This document shows, one piece after another, positions 36,614 through 45,129 of a DNA stretch of 64,000 bases; the first letter of the stretch is position 1; every line of letters starts with the position of its first letter. Source of the stretch: JACXVD01 sp020446665 (GTDB taxonomy: Bacteria > Pseudomonadota > Alphaproteobacteria > Sphingomonadales > Sphingomonadaceae); NCBI GenBank assembly GCA_041396905.1, contig JAWKXQ010000011.1:1-64000 (forward strand), written 5' to 3'. A program made the position numbers and the translations under genes. The notes below the pieces were generated by a model that made no database searches, had not been told where the DNA came from, and worked only from the letters and a program-made list of their open reading frames with translations.

Positions 36614-36840
36614 CTGCCCCGGCTTACCAGCCAGATCCTGATCGCGCCTGCCAGCCCAGGCGGAGTCTCGGCGCGAATGCGCTCGGAATCGATGCGGGCA
36701 ACCAGCGCATTGACCGGGATGGCTTCGGCCTGAGCTGCATCGCGCAGCATATCCCAGAATAGTGGTTCGAGGCTGATCGAGGTCTTGTGCCCGGCGATTT
36801 CGACCGAGCGTTTGACCGGGGGATGATAGGGCGTGCTCAC
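36610..36840 (-). CDS. Ribbon-helix-helix domain protein
   Basis: 76 residues. VKRSVEIAGHKTSISLEPLFWDMLRDAAQAEAIPVNALVARID matches the alphaproteobacterial RHH_4 family: a beta strand followed by two helices as in MetJ/Arc-type DNA-binding proteins. Target unknown. It may be autoregulatory; no toxin gene lies next to it, so it does not look like an antitoxin pair. Confidence 0.8.
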   Translation of the reverse strand: MSTPYHPPVKRSVEIAGHKTSISLEPLFWDMLRDAAQAEAIPVNALVARIDSERIRAETPPGLAGAIRIWLVSRGS

Positions 36841-36883
36841 GCCGCAATGCTAGCCGTGCAGACCGGTTTGGGGAAGCGTCGCC

Positions 36884-37528
36884 TCAGGCAGCGCGCGTGG
36901 TCCAGTCCCGCATCCGGGCCTTGCCAGAAGCAGGATGGAAGGGCTGGATATCGCGGACACTGCGCGCAAATTCATCCAGCGGCATGACGCCCTGGAAATT
37001 GATCCCATGCTGCAGACCTCTGCGCCAGCTGACATGGCCGAACCGCAGCGGGAAACCTTCAATTGCGACCCGAACCAGCGAACGGACCGGCCATTCCGTC
37101 TCTGCTTCCAGCCGCGCGCCGCTCGCCGACAGGTCGAGCAATGTAGCGTGGTGCAACTGGCCTGCCACCGCAGCCATCGCCGGACGTTCCATCCGCAAGC
37201 GGATGGCGCGGTCAGCATAGGGGCTGAGCTCGGTGGTGAAAGCATCAACATCCACATGGCAGGCAAAACGATATCCCGCTTCTGCGCCCTGCGCCCAGTT
37301 GCGCTCGATGGGCCAGGTGGCGCCATTGCCCTGTTCAAGGATGATCCGCCGTTCGGGAACCACCTTGTGAAAGAAGCGCAGGCTCACATCCTCGGCGCTC
37401 ACATCGCGGATAAGGCAGGGATATTCCCCGCTCTGGCAAACCACTTTGGCGACGCGCAACAAGTGGGAGGTGCGCCGGGTTTCTCCCTTTTCTGCGCGGG
37501 CACTGCCTCTTTTGGCGATCTTGTGCAT
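36884..37528 (-). CDS. PilZ-domain protein with two PilZ-like halves
   Basis: About 214 residues. The second half carries the c-di-GMP contact motif as LLDLSASGARLE (DxSxxG). The first half has a degenerate copy, IRDVSAEDVSLRF, in which the glycine is replaced by valine. The arginines expected upstream of each motif are only partly evident. It may sense c-di-GMP or act as an adaptor for motility or polysaccharide output. Two in-frame starts exist (37537 and 37528); the latter has AAGGA at a better distance. Divergent from the HTH gene. Confidence 0.78.
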   Translation of the reverse strand: MHKIAKRGSARAEKGETRRTSHLLRVAKVVCQSGEYPCLIRDVSAEDVSLRFFHKVVPERRIILEQGNGATWPIERNWAQGAEAGYRFACHVDVDAFTTELSPYADRAIRLRMERPAMAAVAGQLHHATLLDLSASGARLEAETEWPVRSLVRVAIEGFPLRFGHVSWRRGLQHGINFQGVMPLDEFARSVRDIQPFHPASGKARMRDWTTRAA

Positions 37529-37708
37529 GGTCTGCATGTCCTTCGGCCGAAACTGTCAATCATGGATAAGCAATCCTAACCGGACAGGGTGAACCAATGG
37601 TAAAAGCAGGCGGAGAACCGGACCGGCGGTGATGTCCGGCATCCAGCTGCCAGAGCAACGAAAAATTTGGGGTGGCAAGCGCTTTGTCGCGAGCCTAGCC
37701 CGTCAGAC

Positions 37709-38023
37709 ATGGCTGTACCGGATTGTCCTGACGAAGTTGCAGAGCGCATCGCGCCTCTCTCGGAAAAGGAAAGGCAAGCGCTGCGCCTGATCCTTCGGGG
37801 GCACGACGCAAAATCAATGGCCGGAGAGCTTGGCCTGTCGGTCCACACAATCAATGAGCGCCTGCGGAATGCCCGGCGCAAGCTGTCAGTTACGAGCAGC
37901 AAGGAAGCCGCCCGCCTGTTGCTGGAAGCCGAAGCAGCAGAGGGCGATTACCCTGATTTGATTGTAGCCAAGGAATTAGGGGAAGTCGCAGCTGCCAATA
38001 CCATGCACATGCGTCGTCAGTAG
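37709..38023 (+). CDS. LuxR-type helix-turn-helix protein
   Basis: About 104 residues from ATG 37709. The HTH is RIAPLSEKERQALRLILRGHDAKSMAGELGLSVHTINERLRNARRKL, the GerE/LuxR C-terminal fold without a receiver or sensor domain. It ends with a TAG at 38021-38023; the same frame continues without gap into the next coding segment, a DUF4019 protein. HTH-DUF4019 proteins are commonly fused as one membrane-anchored regulator, so this may be a split gene. Confidence 0.75.
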   Translation: MAVPDCPDEVAERIAPLSEKERQALRLILRGHDAKSMAGELGLSVHTINERLRNARRKLSVTSSKEAARLLLEAEAAEGDYPDLIVAKELGEVAAANTMHMRRQ

Positions 38024-38068
38024 TTGGCTGGGAAGGGCCCTGCCATGATCGCCGGAGGATTGATTGCC

Positions 38069-38482
38069 ATGACTATGCTGTTTGCGACATTGATTGTTCT
38101 TGCCGGGGTTCCTTCGACTGCCCCCAATGATGGAAGGCTGGAGCTTCAGGCTGAGGAGATGCAGGTCGAGACTACCGCGCTGAAATGGCTGGAATTGCTC
38201 GACAGCGACGACTGGGCTGGCACCTATGCACTTACCTCTGCGAAGTTTCGCCGTGTGAATACGCAGGAAATTTGGGCAGAGGCCTCTGAAGCCGTACGCT
38301 CAGAGTTCGGAAAGACCGGGAAGCGTGAATTGCAGAGCAACCAAGCCCCGCCCACGCCGGAAGGTTACCGTGTGCTCGCTTTCCGCACCCATTATTCCAA
38401 TCGGGAAGAGACGGAGCTGGAAACGATCACGCTTGTTAAAGAAGGCAGTGACTGGAAAGTCGTCGGCATATTCATTGAATAG
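38069..38482 (+). CDS. DUF4019 domain protein, membrane-anchored
   Basis: About 137 residues from ATG 38069, which has GGAGG ten bases upstream; the frame is open from 38024, immediately after the TAG of the HTH gene and in the same frame. One N-terminal helix (TMLFATLIVLAGVP) precedes an extracytoplasmic DUF4019 domain: TALKWLELLDSDDWAGTYALTSAKFR and YSNREETELETITLVKEGSDWKVVGIF. The fold suggests an NTF2-like/Cystatin-like sensing or binding domain; function unknown. Together with the HTH protein it could form a two-part transmembrane regulator. Confidence 0.75.
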   Translation: MTMLFATLIVLAGVPSTAPNDGRLELQAEEMQVETTALKWLELLDSDDWAGTYALTSAKFRRVNTQEIWAEASEAVRSEFGKTGKRELQSNQAPPTPEGYRVLAFRTHYSNREETELETITLVKEGSDWKVVGIFIE

Positions 38483-38530
38483 CCCGCCTGCGCCACCGGG
38501 GCACGCACGCTGCGCGCCCCGGCACGCGGG

Positions 38531-39253
38531 TCAGTACATGTGCTGACCGCCATTGATGCTCATGGTCGAGCCGGTCACAAATCCTGCCTCTTCACTGCAC
38601 AGGAAGCTCACGCCCCGGGCGATTTCCTCCGCATGGCCCAGCCGGCCCACGGGGATTTTGGCAATGATCTTCTCCAGCACCGGCTCGGGCACGGCAGCGA
38701 CCATGTCCGTGTCGATATAGCCCGGCGCAATCGCATTGCAGGTCACGCCAGCCTTGGCCCCTTCTTGTGCCAGCGCCTTGGTGAAACCATGGATGCCAGA
38801 TTTTGCCGCGGCGTAATTGACCTGGCCATATTGACCGGCCTGCCCGTTGATCGAGCCGATATTGACGATCCGGCCCCATTTGCGCTCCCGCATGCCAGGG
38901 AAGCAAGCTTTTGCCATGTTGAAGCAACCGCCCAGATTGATGCGCATGACTTCGTTCCAGTCGTCAAAGCTCATCTTGTGGAGCACGCCATCACGGGTGA
39001 TACCGGCATTGTTGACCACCACGTCAATTGGCCCAACCTCTTCGGCAATCTTTTCGCACATGGCCAGCGTCGCTTCGTGGTCGCCAACATCGCATTTATA
39101 GGCGGCAATGCCGGTCTCAGCGGTGAAGGCCCTGGCCTTCTCTTCATTGCCGGCATAATTGGCAACGACCGTGAAGCCATCCGCCTTGAGCGCTTCGCAA
39201 ATGGCGCGCCCGATACCGCGCGTGCCTCCGGTTACTACAGCTACACGTCCCAT
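38531..39253 (-). CDS. phaB: Acetoacetyl-CoA reductase
   Basis: 240 residues from ATG 39253, preceded by GGAGAA. Short-chain dehydrogenase: cofactor loop GGTRGIGRA (residues 9-17), NNAG (81-84), catalytic Ser134, Tyr147 and Lys151 within NIGSINGQAGQYGQVNYAAAK. The SINGQAGQYGQVNY text is diagnostic for PhaB/PhbB, which makes (R)-3-hydroxybutyryl-CoA for polyhydroxybutyrate. No phaA or phaC lies in the window. FabG-type activity is the alternative. Confidence 0.9.
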   Translation of the reverse strand: MGRVAVVTGGTRGIGRAICEALKADGFTVVANYAGNEEKARAFTAETGIAAYKCDVGDHEATLAMCEKIAEEVGPIDVVVNNAGITRDGVLHKMSFDDWNEVMRINLGGCFNMAKACFPGMRERKWGRIVNIGSINGQAGQYGQVNYAAAKSGIHGFTKALAQEGAKAGVTCNAIAPGYIDTDMVAAVPEPVLEKIIAKIPVGRLGHAEEIARGVSFLCSEEAGFVTGSTMSINGGQHMY

Positions 39254-39313
39254 GATCTTCTCCGATTGGCTCACTACCGGTCAGTGTTACGACGGGAAAC
39301 TGACAGTGCAAAG

Positions 39314-39335
39314 AAAAACCCCGCCGCAGCGGGGT
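39314..39335 (-). terminator. Rho-independent terminator for the secreted beta-rich protein gene
   Basis: Arms ACCCCGC (39318-39324) and GCGGGGT (39329-39335) with a four-base loop; on the minus strand the stem is followed by TTTTT. It ends the gene at 39382-40137 and separates it from phaB. Confidence 0.8.
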
Positions 39336-39381
39336 CTGAATTCGATTTCATGCAAGCTGATGGCCGGGATCATATTTTCCG

Positions 39382-40137
39382 TCAGAAACGGAACTGCGTC
39401 CCCACATAAACAGCCTGATTGTCCTGCACCGAATCGGTCAGCGGAGCGATCCGGTCGCGATCCTGTGAAAGGCGGACACCGGCTGTCACATTGAGGTTGC
39501 GGGTCAGGCGATAGGCGCCGCCGAGATCAACCGACTGTTCGCCCAGCGATTCCAGAGTGCGCGGAGCGCGGCCTTCCTTGCCATCCTGTTCCAGCGCGAG
39601 GCGCGGCTGGAAGCGCGATGGCTTGACCGGGCCAACGCCGCGAGCCGGTTCGAAATCGGCGAGATCCGGCATATCAATCTGCTTGACCCCGCGCGGCAGG
39701 GCCTCTGGCTTGGCGAAGCTCTGATAACCGCGGGCAATGCCAAGATTATAACGGGTTGTTGCAATCGCCACGTCGCTGCGGCCCGGCTCGCCCGCAACAC
39801 TGTCAATCGCAGCGCGGACGGAGATGGCCCGGGCCGTCTGATCATCCACGCGAACCGCCACAGTCATGGTGCGATCCTGCGTTGTCGCGGTGCCTGCCGG
39901 AGTGAAACGCACCAGCTTGCCCCGTGCATTGACGGCTTCAGCTACGCGCTGTGCCAGCTGCGGATCGACCGTTGCAGGGGTAAAGGGGGTGATTTCATCG
40001 ATCCCGAAGACTCCACCAGCGCCATCAACTCCGCCAAGGGCGAGCACGGCACTGGGGGCAACCAGTGCAAGCGTAGCAGCCGCAAGCAGCATGGGCGCTG
40101 AAAACGCCTTCCCTGCTGATTTGCGAAGCTTGCTCAT
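39382..40137 (-). CDS. Secreted beta-rich protein, outer-membrane-like, unknown
   Basis: 251 residues. A signal peptide (about residues 1-33, ending SAVLA-LGG) is followed by a polar domain with alternating strands: DRTMTVAVRVDDQTARAISVRAAID. The last 60 residues (SVDLGGAYRLTRNLNVTAGVRLSQDRDRI and a terminal AVYVGTQFRF) show the amphipathic alternation and C-terminal Phe of outer-membrane beta barrels. No family recognised. It has its own terminator and a promoter-containing upstream gap, so it is a single-gene unit. Confidence 0.6.
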   Translation of the reverse strand: MSKLRKSAGKAFSAPMLLAAATLALVAPSAVLALGGVDGAGGVFGIDEITPFTPATVDPQLAQRVAEAVNARGKLVRFTPAGTATTQDRTMTVAVRVDDQTARAISVRAAIDSVAGEPGRSDVAIATTRYNLGIARGYQSFAKPEALPRGVKQIDMPDLADFEPARGVGPVKPSRFQPRLALEQDGKEGRAPRTLESLGEQSVDLGGAYRLTRNLNVTAGVRLSQDRDRIAPLTDSVQDNQAVYVGTQFRF

Positions 40138-40487
40138 ATGCCTGCCCTGTTATCCTCTGCTCGGGTCTGTGCCCTTCAAAGCACCTGCCCGCTGAACATA
40201 TCCTGACTCACGACGACTCGCATGTCACCTGTGATTTATATCAAGTGATAAGATCATGATGGCGCTATGGCCAGATTTTTCCGATAGTTGCGCTAATCTC
40301 TATTTCTGTGTTGCACAGTATCCACAGGCGAAACTGGATGCGGTTCGGGGTTTGCGGGCCAATTCAGGGCGGGTTAAGCGGATTCCATGCCAATCGCTTT
40401 CCCGACTGAAACCGGTCGGCAAGCCTTGCCGCTCGCGCCATGGCGGCTATAGAGGCCATGACATACAGGACAGGAATATTTCCAGAA
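40138..40487. promoter_or_regulatory. Intergenic region, divergent promoters
   Basis: About 350 bases between the secreted protein (minus) and the DUF3576 gene (plus). An AT-rich patch at 40225-40255 includes TGATTTATATCA, a small dyad suited to a minus-strand promoter. Short frames here show no coding features. No other element recognised. Confidence 0.35.
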
Positions 40488-40949
40488 ATGACCGCATTTG
40501 CCAGCTTTGATCGCTTCCCCCGCAATGCCGCCCGCGCCGTGGTGCTGACAGCGGCCCTTGCCAGCCTTGCAGCCTGCGGCGGGCGTGAGCGCCCGACAGC
40601 GGACCTTGCGGCAGCGCAGGTTACCACGATCGGGGTCAATTCCTATCTCTGGCGCGCGGCGCTGGAAACGGTCAGCTTTGCGCCGCTGTTGCAGGCAGAC
40701 AGTGCTGGCGGTGTGATCGTGACAGACTGGTACGCCAACCCCGGCAATCCGGGTGAGCGGGTGAAGCTCACCGTCTCCATCCTCGACCAGGATTTGCGCG
40801 CCGATGCGCTGCGCGTCGCCGCCAGCCGCCAGGTTGCGCAGGGCAGTGGCTGGGTCGATGCGCCGGTACAGGCTGCCACCGTGCAGAAGCTGGAAGATAT
40901 CATCCTGACCAAGGCGCGCGAACTGCGCCGCAAGGCTGTAACCGGCTGA
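40488..40949 (+). CDS. DUF3576 lipoprotein
   Basis: About 153 residues from ATG 40488 (alternatives at 40458 and 40440). Signal peptide RAVVLTAALASLAAC with lipobox Cys30, then the DUF3576 body: TTIGVNSYLWRAALETVSFAPLLQADSAGGVIVTDWYANPGNPGERVKLTVSILDQDLRADALRVA. The domain is found just before leuS-lptE in many alphaproteobacteria, and the conserved order hints at a role in envelope or LPS assembly. The last residues carry a basic helix. It lies 19 bases before leuS. Confidence 0.85.
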   Translation: MTAFASFDRFPRNAARAVVLTAALASLAACGGRERPTADLAAAQVTTIGVNSYLWRAALETVSFAPLLQADSAGGVIVTDWYANPGNPGERVKLTVSILDQDLRADALRVAASRQVAQGSGWVDAPVQAATVQKLEDIILTKARELRRKAVTG

Positions 40950-40968
40950 GCCAGCGGTCGGGGGCATT

Positions 40969-43488
40969 ATGAACGAGACACGTTTCGATCCGTCGCAAGC
41001 CGACGGCCGCTGGCAGCATGCCTGGGAAGAGGCAGGCTGCTTTGCGGCTGACAGCAATAGCGACAAGCCGAAGAGCTATGTGCTGGAGATGTTCCCCTAT
41101 CCATCGGGGCGCATCCATATCGGCCATGTCCGCAACTATACGATGGGCGATGTGCTGGCCCGCTACAAGAAGATGCGCGGGCATGAAGTCCTGCACCCGA
41201 TGGGGTGGGACGCTTTCGGCATGCCAGCAGAAAATGCCGCAATGGAAAAGGGTGTCCATCCCGGCGGCTGGACGCGTGACAATATCGCCAACATGAAAGC
41301 GCAGCTGAAGCGGATCGGCTTTGCGCTGGACTGGACCCGCGAATTCGCGACCTGCGACCCGGAATATTATGGCCAGGAACAGGCGCTGTTCCTCAAGCTT
41401 TATGAAGCGGGCCTCGTCTATCGCAAGGAAAGCGAAGTCAATTGGGATCCGGTCGATATGACCGTGCTTGCCAATGAGCAGGTGATTGACGGCAAGGGCT
41501 GGCGCAGCGGCGCAGAAGTGGAAAAGCGCAAGCTGAGCCAGTGGTTCCTCAAGATCACGCAATTTGCCGAGGATCTGCTCGACGGGCTGGGTACGCTCGA
41601 CAACTGGCCGGACAAGGTGCGGCTGATGCAGGAAAACTGGATCGGCAAGTCGCGCGGGCTCGAATTCAGCTTTGACCTGTCAAACGGGGACAAGCTGCCG
41701 GTTTATACAACCCGGCCCGACACGATCTTCGGCGCGAGCTTTGTTGCTGTGGCGGCCGATCACCCTGTGGCGCAGGGCGTCGCGACGGGGAATGCCGAAG
41801 CGCAAGCATTTATTGACTTGTGCAAGAAAGGCGGCACCACCGCTGCCGAGCTGGAAACGGCTGAGAAGCTGGGCTTTGACACCGGCATTACCGCGAAACA
41901 CCCCTTTGCCCGGGCCGATCTGCCGGTCTTCATCGCCAATTTCGTGCTGATGGATTATGGCACCGGCGCGATCATGGCGGTGCCGGGCCATGACCAGCGC
42001 GACTTCGATTTTGCGACCAAATATGGCCTGCCCATCCCGCGCGTCGTCGCCGCCAGCATCGAGGAGGCTGACAAGCCTTTCGCCGGTGAAGCCGAGGCCG
42101 GTGAAGGCGTGCTGGTGAATTCCGGCTTTCTCGACGGCATGAGCGTAGAGGAAGCCAAGCGCGAGATCATCAGCCGGATCGAGCAGATGGGTGCGGGTAC
42201 GGGCAAGACCGTTTGGCGCCTGCGTGACTGGGGCGTCAGCCGCCAGCGTTATTGGGGCACGCCGATCCCCTTCATTCATTGCGCGGAATGCGGTGTTGTG
42301 CCCGTGCCGGCAGAGCAATTGCCGGTGACTTTGCCCGAGGATGTGGATTTCAAGACTCCGGGCAACCCGCTCCTGCGCCATCCGACATGGAAGCATGTGG
42401 ATTGCCCCAAATGCGGCGGCAAGGCTGAGCGGGAAACCGACACGCTCGATACGTTCGTCGATTCCAGCTGGTATTTCCTGCGTTTTGCCAGCCAGCCGGC
42501 GGACAAGCCGTTTGACCGGGACGAAGTCGAGAAATGGCTGCCGGTCGAGCAATATATTGGCGGGATCGAGCATGCGATCCTGCATCTGCTCTATGCCCGT
42601 TTCTGGACCCGCGCCTTGCAGCATTGCGGGCTGCTGGGTTTTGCCGAGCCGTTTGCCAGCCTGTTCACCCAGGGCATGGTCACGCATGAGACCTATTTCC
42701 GCAAGGATGGCGCGCGCGAAACCTATTTCAGCCCCGGCGAAGTGGAACGCCGCAGCGATAGCGCGGTGCTGGTGGATGATGGACAGCCGGTCCAGATCGG
42801 CAAGGTCATCAAGATGTCCAAGTCGAAGAAGAATGTCGTCGACCCGGACGAGATCATCGCCAAATACGGGGCCGATGCCGTCCGTTGGTTCATGCTCAGC
42901 GACAGCCCGCCTGAACGCGACCTGCCCTGGTCCGAAGCCGGGATCGAAGGCTGCTGGCGTTTCGTTCAGCGCCTGTGGCGCCTGTTCGGGCAATATGATG
43001 CGGCGGCGGAAGGTGACGACAAGGCACTGCTGCGCAAGACGCACCAGACCATCGCCGCAGTGGCAGAGGATATCGAAGCACTGTCTTTCAACAAGGCCGT
43101 GGCGCGGCTCTACGAATTGACCGGCGCGGTCGAAAAGGCGCAGCCCTCTGCTACGCGGAGCGAGGCCATCCGCACGATCCTGCTGCTCGCCAGCCCGATG
43201 ATGCCGCATCTGGCGGAAGAAGCATGGGCCAATGCCGGTGGCGAGGGACTGATCGCGCAAGCGGGCTGGCCCGCCGTCGATCCGGCGCTGCTGGTGGATG
43301 ATGAAGTCACCATTGCGGTCCAGCATATGGGCAAATTGCGCGATACGCTCACGGCGCCCAAGGGCGCTTCGAAGGAAGATCTTGAAGCCCTTGCCTTGGC
43401 GAGTGAGAAGGTCCAGCGTTCGATTGATGGCGCGGCGATCCGCAAAGTGATCGTGGTGCCCGACAGGCTGGTGAATATCGTTACGTGA
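40969..43488 (+). CDS. leuS: Leucine--tRNA ligase
   Basis: 839 residues, full length. The class I HIGH motif is in YPSGRIHIGHVRNY (near residue 45), the editing CP1 domain carries DTIFGASFVAVAADHP and VPGHDQRDFDFA, and KMSKSKKNVVDPD (near residue 620) is the KMSKS loop. The gene is followed by lptE with a four-base overlap, an order shared by many Alphaproteobacteria. Confidence 0.97.
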   Translation: MNETRFDPSQADGRWQHAWEEAGCFAADSNSDKPKSYVLEMFPYPSGRIHIGHVRNYTMGDVLARYKKMRGHEVLHPMGWDAFGMPAENAAMEKGVHPGGWTRDNIANMKAQLKRIGFALDWTREFATCDPEYYGQEQALFLKLYEAGLVYRKESEVNWDPVDMTVLANEQVIDGKGWRSGAEVEKRKLSQWFLKITQFAEDLLDGLGTLDNWPDKVRLMQENWIGKSRGLEFSFDLSNGDKLPVYTTRPDTIFGASFVAVAADHPVAQGVATGNAEAQAFIDLCKKGGTTAAELETAEKLGFDTGITAKHPFARADLPVFIANFVLMDYGTGAIMAVPGHDQRDFDFATKYGLPIPRVVAASIEEADKPFAGEAEAGEGVLVNSGFLDGMSVEEAKREIISRIEQMGAGTGKTVWRLRDWGVSRQRYWGTPIPFIHCAECGVVPVPAEQLPVTLPEDVDFKTPGNPLLRHPTWKHVDCPKCGGKAERETDTLDTFVDSSWYFLRFASQPADKPFDRDEVEKWLPVEQYIGGIEHAILHLLYARFWTRALQHCGLLGFAEPFASLFTQGMVTHETYFRKDGARETYFSPGEVERRSDSAVLVDDGQPVQIGKVIKMSKSKKNVVDPDEIIAKYGADAVRWFMLSDSPPERDLPWSEAGIEGCWRFVQRLWRLFGQYDAAAEGDDKALLRKTHQTIAAVAEDIEALSFNKAVARLYELTGAVEKAQPSATRSEAIRTILLLASPMMPHLAEEAWANAGGEGLIAQAGWPAVDPALLVDDEVTIAVQHMGKLRDTLTAPKGASKEDLEALALASEKVQRSIDGAAIRKVIVVPDRLVNIVT

Positions 43489-43982
43489 AACGCACGCTGA
43501 TCCTTGTCCCTGCCCTGATGGCGCTGTCCGGTTGCGGAATGCAGCCCATGTATGCTGGCGGCGGTAGCGGGGAAGTGGCGCGTGGCCTTGCGCAGGTGCA
43601 GGTCTCCCCCATTCCGGGCAAGGCGGGCTGGCTGATGCGCAATGCGCTGAATGACCGGCTCGGCGTCGCTGGCAGCGAAGGTGCGACAGCGCGCTATCGG
43701 CTGGATGTGCGACTGGATGATTCGCTACAGGGCCTTGGCCTGATCAATGACGATACGATCGGGCGCGAACGCCGGACATTGCGCGCACGCTACCAGCTCG
43801 TCGATACGACCGATGGCTCTGTCCTGCTGGATGCGTCTGCGGGTTCCGATGCCGGGATTGACGTGGTCTCCAGCGAATATGCGACCATCGCGGCTGAGCA
43901 GACTGCGCTGGAGAACCTCACGCGCGAAGTCGCTGACCGGATCGTGACGCGGCTCTCGCTGGCGCTGCGCGAAAGCGAATGA
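43485..43982 (+). CDS. lptE: LPS-assembly lipoprotein LptE
   Basis: 165 residues from a GTG overlapping the leuS stop (GTGA). Signal peptide with lipobox LSGC (Cys17) and then the LptE core: VQVSPIPGKAGWLMRNALNDRLG, YRLDVRLDDSL, RRTLRARYQLVDTTDGSVLLD, TREVADRIVTRLSLAL. LptE plugs LptD in the outer membrane to insert LPS. Identification rests on the domain layout and the conserved leuS-lptE-holA order. holA follows with an ATGA overlap. Confidence 0.9.
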   Translation: MKRTLILVPALMALSGCGMQPMYAGGGSGEVARGLAQVQVSPIPGKAGWLMRNALNDRLGVAGSEGATARYRLDVRLDDSLQGLGLINDDTIGRERRTLRARYQLVDTTDGSVLLDASAGSDAGIDVVSSEYATIAAEQTALENLTREVADRIVTRLSLALRESE

Positions 43983-45010
43983 AGGCGACCCAGCGCGATT
44001 TTGCCGCGGCTGCCCAGCGAGCGGCGCAACAATGCAGTGTGTTCTTCTTTTGCGGACCGGACGAAGCCGGGGCAAGCGCCGCCGCTGCACGGATAATCGA
44101 ATTGCTGCCAGAACCGGGGGAACGCGTCGAAATGTCCGGCGCGGATTTGCGGAAGGATCCGGTGCTGTTGGGGGATGAAGCGCGCTCCGGCTCCTTGTTT
44201 GGCAATACACGTCACATTTATGTCCGCGCCAATGGCGATGAAGCACATGATGCGGTGCATAACCTGCTGGAAGGCCAAGGCGATGCCTGCCCGGTTCTGG
44301 TTATCGCAACTTCTGCCACAGACAAGTCACGCACAGCGAAATTGCTTGAGAAGCGTGACGATTCGCTGGTGGCGATGTTCTATCCGCCCGATTTGCGATC
44401 TGCCACGGCAACGGTGCGCAATATGGCTGATGCAGCGGGGGTTCGCCTGAATGGCGATCTGGCCGAGCGGATCGCCCGCGGCGCCGGGCTGGATGTGCGA
44501 CTGGCTCAATCCGAAGTCGAAAAGCTGGCCTTGTTCCTTGATGCGTCGCCTCAATCGCCGCAACCGGCCAGCGCCGAAGCGCTTGAATTGATTGGCGCGC
44601 GGACCGAAGAAGATGGTTTCATGCCATTGGTCAATGCGGTCCTGTCCGGTCAGTCGGGAAAATTGCCGGCCGAGCTCAGGCGGATGCACGAAATGTCCCT
44701 GAACCCGGTCGGGCTATTGCTTGCGATAGAGCGCCGCGTGGCGCAACTGGCACAGATTGCGGCGCGGCTTGACCCCGGAGGGCGGATATCGGACGTGATC
44801 GAATCGGAGAAGAAAGCGCGGCGCATTTTTTGGAAGGACGAGCGGGACATAACAGCGCAATTAGGCTTGTGGCGGGGGCGGAAGCTCGACCGGTTGCTTG
44901 CACGGCTCGTCGCACTGCATCGGGCGCTCCTGGCTAATAACCAGTCAGCAGAAACTCTTCTATCGCAAGAGCTTACGGAGATTTGCCGCTTTGCAAATGT
45001 GCGTCGGTGA
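43979..45010 (+). CDS. holA: DNA polymerase III subunit delta
   Basis: 343 residues. VFFFCGPDEAGASAAAARIIELL, DPVLLGDEARSGSLFGNTRHIYVRANGDEAHDAV and the C-terminal helical domain (LLLAIERRVAQLAQIAARLDPGG, RIFWKDERDITAQLGLW) match HolA of this order. It opens the sliding clamp as part of the clamp loader. Last gene of the leuS-lptE-holA string; the EPS locus begins 119 bases downstream. Confidence 0.93.
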   Translation: MKATQRDFAAAAQRAAQQCSVFFFCGPDEAGASAAAARIIELLPEPGERVEMSGADLRKDPVLLGDEARSGSLFGNTRHIYVRANGDEAHDAVHNLLEGQGDACPVLVIATSATDKSRTAKLLEKRDDSLVAMFYPPDLRSATATVRNMADAAGVRLNGDLAERIARGAGLDVRLAQSEVEKLALFLDASPQSPQPASAEALELIGARTEEDGFMPLVNAVLSGQSGKLPAELRRMHEMSLNPVGLLLAIERRVAQLAQIAARLDPGGRISDVIESEKKARRIFWKDERDITAQLGLWRGRKLDRLLARLVALHRALLANNQSAETLLSQELTEICRFANVRR

Positions 45011-45063
45011 TTTGCCCCATCGCAGGACAGCGCTACATCCAAAGTCTGCTCTGGCTTGAAAAT

Positions 45064-45097
45064 TACGGGTTTTTCCGGTCTTGTGCATCGCACAAGA
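45064..45097. promoter_or_regulatory. Putative operators upstream of the EPS sugar transferase
   Basis: TACGG-N6-CCGGT (45064-45079) sits directly before a perfect 8-bp palindrome TCTTGTGC-ATC-GCACAAGA (45079-45097), 33 bases upstream of the ATG. The first half matches the element at 47052 that precedes the next EPS gene: both read AATTACGGG, two variable bases, TTTCCG. This repeat suggests a shared regulator of the exopolysaccharide genes. Confidence 0.5.
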
Positions 45098-45129
45098 GCA
45101 ATTGGAGCGACTAAACCGAACTCCTTGAA

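Noticed and set aside
36610..36840. RHH protein as an antitoxin
   Set aside because: No adjacent toxin-sized gene on the same strand; the neighbours are murA and a PilZ protein.
40256..40510. 84-residue frame in the gap before the DUF3576 gene
   Set aside because: No ribosome site, no coding-like composition, overlaps the lipoprotein start region.
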